NCBI GenBank assembly: GCA_902587515.1 | Contig: CACILM010000002.1 | Coordinates: forward strand, 62,001 to 126,000 | Reading direction: 5' to 3' | Length of the DNA stretch: 64,000 bases | Source of the DNA: an uncultured Pelagibacteraceae bacterium | GTDB lineage: Bacteria > Pseudomonadota > Alphaproteobacteria > Pelagibacterales > Pelagibacteraceae | Shown here: positions 58,811-64,000 of the stretch, piece after piece | Position numbering within the stretch: position 1 is the first letter of the stretch | Layout of the letters: every line of letters starts with the position of its first letter | Position numbers and translations under genes: made by a program | Notes under the pieces: generated by a model | What the model was told of the DNA's origin: nothing | What the model saw: only the letters and a program-made list of their open reading frames with translations | The model's database searches: none

Positions 58811-59409
58811 TAATAAGCTTCATTTTGAAGAAAATCTCTTCCTTCTTGAGACTCAATATTTACTTTTAAATTATTATCGTAACCTTCATTTTTTAATTCT
58901 TCGCTCCAAATATAACATTCAGCCGATAAAGTACCTTCGCTTGGAAAATCTAAATAAATACCATTTGAAATACTTTTTCCTGATTTATCTATGGGATGTT
59001 TTAAAAATCTATCAACCACTTTTTTTGCGGAAGGAGCCATTTCATGCAAAGATTTTATAATTTCATCTTGTTTTTTTAAACACTTTTCTTTTGTTTCTGT
59101 ATTTTTGCTTAGTATTCCCGTAACAGTATATATTTTATAATTTTTTGTATCCAAATTAAATTGAACACTATCATAAATTTGAAAAGTTCCTCTATTTTTA
59201 AAACGTAACATACCAATTCTTTTGCTATTTGGATAAAATGCGATTTCTCTCTTCAATATAAATTCTTTTGTTACACCAAGTTTTTCTGCTTGATCCAACA
59301 GGTTGCTAAAAATTGTTATCCCTTCTATCTCAAAGTCTTCTATATCATTAGCTTGGGATGGTATTATGAAACATAAGGTTAAAATGATAATAGCTAAAAA
59401 TTTTTTCAT
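58810..59409 (-). CDS. Secreted protein, member 5 of the island DFxIEG family
   Basis: The 199-residue exported protein starts at the ATG at 59409 (MKKFLAIIILTLCFIIPSQA), not at the track's upstream start at 59472, which would add 21 residues before the signal peptide. The mature part begins NDIEDFEIEGITIFSNLLDQ. Both Cys (KEKCLKKQDE and SAECYIWSEEL), HPIDKSGKS and the end QNEAY are present. It has its own well-formed promoter. Function unknown. Confidence 0.8.
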   Translation of the reverse strand: MKKFLAIIILTLCFIIPSQANDIEDFEIEGITIFSNLLDQAEKLGVTKEFILKREIAFYPNSKRIGMLRFKNRGTFQIYDSVQFNLDTKNYKIYTVTGILSKNTETKEKCLKKQDEIIKSLHEMAPSAKKVVDRFLKHPIDKSGKSISNGIYLDFPSEGTLSAECYIWSEELKNEGYDNNLKVNIESQEGRDFLQNEAY

Positions 59410-59415
59410 TTCACT

Positions 59416-59444
59416 ATTATAAATAAATTCATTGTGGTGTCCAA
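59416..59444 (-). promoter_or_regulatory. Promoter of family members 5 and 4
   Basis: On the minus strand TTGGAC (59439-59444), 17 bp and a consensus TATAAT (59416-59421) precede the ATG at 59409 by exactly 6 nt. The -35 has an extra G compared with TTGACA and matches the TTGGAC half-site of the central operators. Confidence 0.6.
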
Positions 59445-59449
59445 GATTA
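59432..59449 (-). repeat. Promoter-region repeat (partner of 47357-47374)
   Basis: This 18-bp sequence differs from 47357-47374 at one base. It covers the -35 of the member 5 promoter. The two copies lie inside the two ends of the island. Confidence 0.5.
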
Positions 59450-59521
59450 AACTTCTTGACCGATGACTCCACTATCCTTTATTATCAATGATAATAGAAA
59501 GAATAATGTACCTTGCTTGAA

Positions 59522-59567
59522 GATTTGTAATCAATAGGTTCGTGGTTCGAGTCCGTGTGAGGGCACC
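59522..59567 (+). repeat. Right attachment site (attR): duplicated 3' part of tRNA-Thr
   Basis: This 46-bp remnant matches the tRNA-Thr 3' half with one mismatch and lacks the 5' half, so it cannot make a tRNA. It ends in an intact CCA (bases through 59568), as the original uninterrupted tRNA gene probably did. It marks the right border, 4 bp before the nadK stop. Confidence 0.85.
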
Positions 59568-59571
59568 ACTT

Positions 59572-60339
59572 TTAATAAGTTTCTTTTCTTAATTGTTCTA
59601 ACTTAATTTTCTTTTGGAGACTTTTATTTTGATCATATAGTAAATTGAATCTAATTTTATTTTGTACTTTTATAATAATTTTTTTTGCATTTCTAATTTC
59701 TACATTGTCTGCTACTGCACTAACTGGTCTCTTATTTGAGTTTAAATTTAGAATAGTTATTTTTGATTTATCACTAACAATTTTTCCTCTCCACCTTCTT
59801 GGTCTAAAAGCACTTATAGGTGCAATAGAAATTTTTTTAGAATTTAAACTAAGTATTGGTCCATGCACTGATAAATTATACGCAGTGCTACCTGCCGGCG
59901 TAGATACTAACACGCCGTCAGAAACTAAATTTTTCATTATATAAGTTGATCTATTTTTAATAGATAAATTTGCTGCCTGTCTACTTTGTCTCAATATAGA
60001 GACTTCATTAATAGCTAAACATTTGATATTTTTTTTTCTATTAGTAACAATCATTTCCAGAGGTGAAATATTAATCATATTCGACTTATTAATATTTTTA
60101 ATTAACGAATTTTTAGAAAATTTATTCATAAGAAAACCGTAGTTTCCGGAATTTACACCGTAAAAATATCTTTTAGTTTTTTTATTTCTCTTTAAAGTTT
60201 TAAGCATAAACCCATCCCCTCCAACAACAATTGCAACATTTGTTTTTTTCAGCGATGTATTTTTAAAAATTTTTCTAATTTGATTTTTAATCTTTAAAGA
60301 TTTCGAGTTGCTATCAGATATTATTAAAGGTTTACTCAT
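59572..60339 (-). CDS. nadK: NAD kinase
   Basis: NAD kinase phosphorylates NAD to NADP. The 255-residue protein has the NVAIVVGGDGFMLKTLKRNKK motif (GGDG), GVNSGNYGFLMNKF, and the second signature LVSDGVLVSTPAGSTAYNLSVHGPIL. The ATG is only 8 nt after the CCA of tRNA-Leu, so the two are probably one transcript. Its 3' end is the first chromosomal gene right of the island. Confidence 0.95.
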   Translation of the reverse strand: MSKPLIISDSNSKSLKIKNQIRKIFKNTSLKKTNVAIVVGGDGFMLKTLKRNKKTKRYFYGVNSGNYGFLMNKFSKNSLIKNINKSNMINISPLEMIVTNRKKNIKCLAINEVSILRQSRQAANLSIKNRSTYIMKNLVSDGVLVSTPAGSTAYNLSVHGPILSLNSKKISIAPISAFRPRRWRGKIVSDKSKITILNLNSNKRPVSAVADNVEIRNAKKIIIKVQNKIRFNLLYDQNKSLQKKIKLEQLRKETY

Positions 60340-60347
60340 TTTTTATT

Positions 60348-60433
60348 TGGTGCCCTCGGCCAGACTCGAACTGGCACTCCCAAAAGGGCAAGGATTTTAA
60401 GTCCTTTGTGTCTACCAATTTCACCACGAGGGC
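60348..60433 (-). tRNA. tRNA-Leu (TAA anticodon)
   Basis: This 86-nt class II minus-strand cloverleaf starts GCCCTCGTGGTGAAATTGG. The anticodon loop CTTAAAA gives TAA, with a long variable arm, T-loop AGTTCGAGTCT and an encoded CCA. It lies directly upstream of nadK. Confidence 0.97.
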
Positions 60434-60448
60434 ACGTCGTTATTTTTA

Positions 60449-60476
60449 TTGTTATTGTTAATATATTAATACACAA
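60449..60476 (-). promoter_or_regulatory. Candidate promoter of tRNA-Leu/nadK
   Basis: On the minus strand TTGTGT (60471-60476), 16 bp and TAACAA (60449-60454) lie 16 bp upstream of the tRNA. The -10 is weak. The -35 is identical to that of tRNA-Thr. Nothing else is recognised in the remaining gap up to 60658. Confidence 0.35.
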
Positions 60477-60658
60477 GAGTTTTAAATAAGTAAAAAAAAA
60501 TTATTTTCCTTTTCTATCTTCTAGTCTACACAAAAAATTAACCTCTATTTCTAATGTTAATTAAAGGGCTAGATAATAAAATGGGGACTAATAGCTTGTT
60601 TTAGACAATTAGAACCATCATTATCGTTTTTTAAATAAAAACTTGGTCTTAAAAAGAT

Positions 60659-61369
60659 TTATTTTTTTTTATTTAAAAAAATATTAAATCTAAATTTACT
60701 GTTTTCTTTTTTGATTAATTTTTGATTTAAAATAGATATATTCAATTTTTTTGATAATGCATAATTATAAAAAAAAGATTTATCATAAAATTTATGTTTT
60801 AAATTTTTATAATTTTTTTTAAACTCAGAAATACCTATTTTTTTTATCGCAGATTTTTTCCATAATTTGTATTTATTTTTGTCGGGTACATCCAAAATTA
60901 TTATTCTTGTTTCTGAGTGTGATATTCTAACCATTTCATCTAAAACTTGTGTTGCATATTTTAAATTTTTAAAATATTGAAAAACTGAATTTGCAAAAAT
61001 AAAATCAATTTTTTTATTTTTTATCTTTGATAAATTGTTTGCTTCTCCTGTATGAAAATTTTCTTTTTTAAAAAATTTTTTTGCAATTTTGATTAAATTT
61101 GCACTATTATCAATACCGAAACATTGTATTTTTTTTTTGAAAAAAAAATATAAAAAAGCACCACTTCCACACCCGATTTCTAAAATAGAGTGGTTTTGTT
61201 TAAAGTTGTATTTTTTAGTGAAATAATTTGTATATTTTTTCCAATCTTTTTCTTTTATTTCAGAAGTGGCACTAGAGTGACCGTTTAACTTTATTAAATC
61301 TTTTAAATTTTTAGGTTTAATTGTTTTTGCATTTTTATTCCAAATTTGTTTCCAGTTTTTATATTTCAT
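60659..61369 (-). CDS. Class I SAM-dependent methyltransferase
   Basis: The 236-residue protein has a Lys-rich N-terminus (MKYKNWKQIWNKNAKTI), SAM motif I SILEIGCGSGAFLYFFFKKK, the acidic loop CFGIDNSANLIKIAKK and motif IV region DFIFANSVFQYFKNL. It has no membrane segment. The substrate is unknown; the neighbourhood (sulfatase-like protein, second methyltransferase) suggests a glycan, lipid or small-metabolite role. Confidence 0.8.
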   Translation of the reverse strand: MKYKNWKQIWNKNAKTIKPKNLKDLIKLNGHSSATSEIKEKDWKKYTNYFTKKYNFKQNHSILEIGCGSGAFLYFFFKKKIQCFGIDNSANLIKIAKKFFKKENFHTGEANNLSKIKNKKIDFIFANSVFQYFKNLKYATQVLDEMVRISHSETRIIILDVPDKNKYKLWKKSAIKKIGISEFKKNYKNLKHKFYDKSFFYNYALSKKLNISILNQKLIKKENSKFRFNIFLNKKK

Positions 61370-61518
61370 ATTTTAGAATTAAGTATTAAATAAATTTCTA
61401 TCAAAAAAGGATATTCAATTTACAACTTTTTTATTAAAATCGAATATTGTTAGGGTTGAATTGATCACAGTAAAGAACATAAAAAATAAGCTCTAAATAT
61501 ACGTTCTAATTATTATAT

Positions 61519-61749
61519 CTATTTATCATCTTTTTTTTTTCTTCCAAAAATTTTATTATAAATATTTTTAATGATCCTAATTGGATAGCCTAAGTAAAAA
61601 ACAATAGATCCGATAATTGCTAATATAGACTGAATAATAAAAGCACCGGTTCCTGGATCAATGTATGCATGTGAATTAGAATTCATAAGTAATAAAAACA
61701 AAAAAACAGAATAAATAAATTTGATTGAATTACCTACGAAATATTTCAT
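61519..61749 (-). CDS. Small membrane protein with YIDPGTG motif
   Basis: The 76-residue protein has a signal-like first helix (FIYSVFLFLLLMNSNSHA), then AYIDPGTGAFIIQSILAIIGSIVFYLG as a second membrane segment and a basic tail (FGRKKKDDK). The YIDPGTG motif recurs in small proteins that I remember near sulfatase-like or glycan genes in other bacteria; this is from memory. The track uses a TTG at 61767; I use the ATG at 61749. It overlaps the upstream sulfatase-like gene by 20 bp. Confidence 0.65.
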   Translation of the reverse strand: MKYFVGNSIKFIYSVFLFLLLMNSNSHAYIDPGTGAFIIQSILAIIGSIVFYLGYPIRIIKNIYNKIFGRKKKDDK

Positions 61750-63253
61750 GGTTACTTTCTTTTTCAAAAAATAGTTTTATATCGTTATTGTTAAGTATAC
61801 TTCCATCATAATAATTATCAATTAGATCTTTAATACTTGATGAATTGTTATCTTTACTCCCTTCAAAATAATTATTATCACCTATTATCTTTGAGAAAAA
61901 AACTCCAGGATATGCTTTATCTTCCGAATGACCTTTAAACCAATGATCAGTGGTTATTATCAATAACGAATTTTTATGATTATTTATCGATGACTCAATA
62001 TTAGCAATTGTTTTATCAACTAAAAAAAAGTTTTTTTCATAATCTGAAAGATTTTCAAATTTCTTATCAAGGGTTATTAATCCATTTGTCTTTAATGGGA
62101 TATGTGGATAATCGTAGTGAATGTATACTAAATTTGTATTTGAATTAATAAAATTAACTGAGTTCTCAAACATAATACGAGAAGTTAAATTATCTTCAAG
62201 TTTTTGATTATTTAATTGACGATTGAATATTTTTTTATATTGAGAGTATAATTTAACTAAATAAGTTACATCGAAAAAATATTGAAATGATTTTTTAATA
62301 CTAATTTTTAACCTTGAAAAGTTAATTGAATCATAACAATTTTGAACAGTAAAAGTTTTACAATACGGGTGATATAGGCCGTAAATACTTGAAGAAAAAT
62401 TTTTATATTTTGTTTGATTAAATATTGAGTTTTTAAAATTAAATTGCACTAATTGATCTTCTAAATTATAAAAATATAGATCATTTTTTTTAAAAAATTT
62501 TTTTTTAATAGAATTGCCTGTTAAAATTGCAGGTACAGAATCTATCGTATACATTGCAGGTGTAAAAAAATTCTTATTAACATAAGATGTAGAATAAATT
62601 TTTTTGAGATTATTTAGATGTTTTAAATTCTTTTCAAAATAAAACTGATCGAATTCATCAAAAATAATAAATATCACCTTTTTTTTTATCTTTTTATTAT
62701 CTGCATTTTCTACTTGAAAATTTTTATAATCATTTCTTGAATTAAATGCTATCTCATCGTTATTGTATAATTTGTAAATTCTCGTTATCGATAAAAAATT
62801 TAAGATTATCAATAAAATGAATAAAAATTTATTAATTTTATAAAGCAAATTTTCTTTTAAAAAAAAACTTATAAAAAAAGGGATAAAAAAAGGAAAAGAA
62901 TAATACGATAATTTAAATAAATAATTTTGATCAGTAAAATAAGATAAATAAATGCTTTCGTAATTTAAATCAGAAAACCTGATGACGTAAAAATAAATAA
63001 AAAAAAATACTGTTCCGAACAAAATAGATTCGAAAAAATTAAAAATTATTTTGGGAAATAAGCGATTTATAAAGCTTTTAGTTAATAGAACCACTAATGT
63101 AAATAATATAGAAAGTATTATGGCGCTTTTAAATATTTCAAATGTAAGATATTTTGGATAAAAATAAGTTCTTGTTCCAAAATAAAAATAGCTAAGATAA
63201 ATACCAATAATAGACAAAAAAAAATTTATAGAAAGATAATTGCTATATTTCAT
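61730..63253 (-). CDS. Membrane-anchored sulfatase/phosphotransferase of the alkaline phosphatase superfamily
   Basis: The 507-residue protein has about five N-terminal membrane segments (to about residue 165). An extracytoplasmic domain follows with metal-site features: KKKVIFIIFDEFDQFYFEKN, TPAMYTIDSVPAILTGNS (likely Thr/Ser nucleophile region), NLVYIHYDYPHIPL and SLLIITTDHWFKGHSED. The layout is that of LTA-synthase/phosphoethanolamine-transferase relatives that modify surface lipids or glycans. The cysteine of true sulfatases (CxPxR) is not visible, favouring a phosphotransferase. It overlaps the upstream methyltransferase gene by 11 bp. Confidence 0.8.
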   Translation of the reverse strand: MKYSNYLSINFFLSIIGIYLSYFYFGTRTYFYPKYLTFEIFKSAIILSILFTLVVLLTKSFINRLFPKIIFNFFESILFGTVFFFIYFYVIRFSDLNYESIYLSYFTDQNYLFKLSYYSFPFFIPFFISFFLKENLLYKINKFLFILLIILNFLSITRIYKLYNNDEIAFNSRNDYKNFQVENADNKKIKKKVIFIIFDEFDQFYFEKNLKHLNNLKKIYSTSYVNKNFFTPAMYTIDSVPAILTGNSIKKKFFKKNDLYFYNLEDQLVQFNFKNSIFNQTKYKNFSSSIYGLYHPYCKTFTVQNCYDSINFSRLKISIKKSFQYFFDVTYLVKLYSQYKKIFNRQLNNQKLEDNLTSRIMFENSVNFINSNTNLVYIHYDYPHIPLKTNGLITLDKKFENLSDYEKNFFLVDKTIANIESSINNHKNSLLIITTDHWFKGHSEDKAYPGVFFSKIIGDNNYFEGSKDNNSSSIKDLIDNYYDGSILNNNDIKLFFEKESNHEIFRR

Positions 63254-64000
63254 TTTTATAATGTATTAAAAACCGTGTAGCAGTTATTTGATTTTCTGAG
63301 ATTATAGTATTTTTATTTTTAATAATTTTTTTTAAATTTTCTAAAGTATAATTATTCATTAAATTTTTTTTATTAACTGAAAGATTTTTAACCATTTGAT
63401 CTTTATCAGATACGAACTCAAGCAAAATATTTTTAGAAAAATTTCCTATATAATCAACAAATTGTTCCAAAGGAACATTATTTCCTACACAGATATGATG
63501 AATAAAAGCTAAACAAATCATACCATCAAATTTATTTTTATATCTTTTTAGAAAACTTTTTCTTTCCTCTCCCATCCAGCCCATATCTGGAGATGTATTT
63601 GTAAAATTTTGGTAAATAGCTAAAAAATTTTCAGAAGTTTGCTTGAATTTCAGATAGGCATCATTCAAAGAATCTAAATCGTAATCAACTCCAACAATTT
63701 TTTTTACTCCACTATCGAAACTTACTTTTGAAAAATACCCATCATTACATCCTAAGTCTATTAGTGAATTAACTTTTTCATTTTTTATAAAATTGGAAAT
63801 AATATTACTTTTCTTTCCATAATCTTCACTCGAATAAGAGTTAACTTTAGAATACGAAGACCAATATGATGTTTTTTTTGCGAAAAGTTTACTAATTGTT
63901 TTTTTTAAACTTTCTGCAATAAAAACTTTTTGCCTGATATTTAAATTCTTTTTGCCAGGCAAATTAAGTTTAGTCGAGGATGAAATTTTTGAGTTTAAAT
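63243..64000 (-). CDS. Class I SAM-dependent methyltransferase, 5' end beyond the window
   Basis: The track starts this ORF at a TTG (63962), but the frame stays open to base 64000 (preceding residues read LNSKISSSTKLNLPGKK) with no ATG, so the true start is probably outside the window. Visible features are SAM motif I NSLIDLGCNDGYFSKVSFDSG, VGVDYDLDSLNDAY and a motif IV region GMICLAFIHHICVGNNV. The DGYFS and HHIC wording recalls methyltransferases next to surface-glycan genes. It is the first visible gene of the cluster and overlaps the sulfatase-like gene by 11 bp. Confidence 0.75.
   Translation of the reverse strand, partial: LNSKISSSTKLNLPGKKNLNIRQKVFIAESLKKTISKLFAKKTSYWSSYSKVNSYSSEDYGKKSNIISNFIKNEKVNSLIDLGCNDGYFSKVSFDSGVKKIVGVDYDLDSLNDAYLKFKQTSENFLAIYQNFTNTSPDMGWMGEERKSFLKRYKNKFDGMICLAFIHHICVGNNVPLEQFVDYIGNFSKNILLEFVSDKDQMVKNLSVNKKNLMNNYTLENLKKIIKNKNTIISENQITATRFLIHYKNEI

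Noticed and set aside
59410-59472. Upstream start for family member 5
   Set aside because: The extra 21 residues precede a complete signal peptide and would span the promoter with its consensus TATAAT.
59481-59495. ATTATC/GATAAT palindrome beside the right att site
   Set aside because: Six-bp arms of pure AT-rich sequence are common in this genome. No partner copy was seen at the left border, so an integrase arm-site call is not supported.

Overview
The window is typical of a streamlined, AT-rich marine alphaproteobacterium, most likely of the SAR11 clade (Pelagibacterales). This rests on the very AT-rich coding sequence, Lys/Ile/Asn-rich proteins, gaps of only a few bases with many ATGA/TAATG start-stop overlaps, a short-LID adenylate kinase, and a ribosomal super-operon run together with rpoBC and secE-nusG. 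The clade call comes from recognising this style, not from a search. No gene-free stretch exceeds 300 bases. The longest gaps are 60434-60658 (a weak tRNA promoter only), 59410-59571 (promoter and att site), 61370-61518 (nothing recognised) and 33494-33639 (promoter).

Region 1 (1-17.6 kb) holds housekeeping genes. A minus-strand run gatC-gatA-gatB-methyltransferase-trhO-MATE covers tRNA-dependent amidation and tRNA hydroxylation. It is divergent from ruvX-pyrB-pyrC'-plsY-topA-small exported protein-ridA. The pyrC product lacks key metal ligands and is probably a structural pseudo-dihydroorotase. Then come ugd-galU, panC, mgtE, lipB and an rluC-type gene.

Region 2 (17.6-46.3 kb) is one long minus-strand block. 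In transcription order it runs tRNA-Tyr, tRNA-Gly, tuf, tRNA-Trp, secE, nusG, rplK, rplA, rplJ, rplL, hairpin, rpoB, rpoC, promoter, rpsL, rpsG, fusA, rpsJ through the S10/spc/alpha genes, secY, adk, rpsM, rpsK, rpoA and rplQ. No rpmD, rpmJ or second tuf is present at the usual places.

Region 3 (47.2-59.6 kb) is a genomic island at the 3' end of tRNA-Thr(TGT). A 46-bp copy of the tRNA 3' half with one mismatch lies at 59522-59567, so the island is about 12.3 kb. No integrase was found. Almost every product is exported or membrane-bound. At the centre is a divergent control region (52197-52317) with two copies of a 30-bp dyad (GTCCA-N16-TGGAC core) and two mirror-image, apparently leaderless promoters. 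Leftward lie a small membrane protein, a coiled-coil membrane protein, a Cys-rich secreted protein with possible VWA-like features, a PrsW-type intramembrane protease and two members of a secreted family. Rightward lie a small secreted protein, a lipoprotein, a periplasmic caspase-like protease and a trypsin-like protease with seven 13-residue Asp/Asn/Gly repeats. Beyond these are a phage-regulator-like protein, a pentameric ligand-gated ion channel and three more members of the secreted family. This looks like a coordinated cell-envelope proteolysis/signalling cassette of unknown purpose and is the best candidate here for an undescribed system.

Region 4 (59.6-64 kb) holds nadK, placed 8 nt behind tRNA-Leu(TAA), then a surface-modification-like cluster: two SAM methyltransferases, a membrane-anchored sulfatase/phosphotransferase and a small YIDPGTG membrane protein. 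The last gene runs off the window edge.
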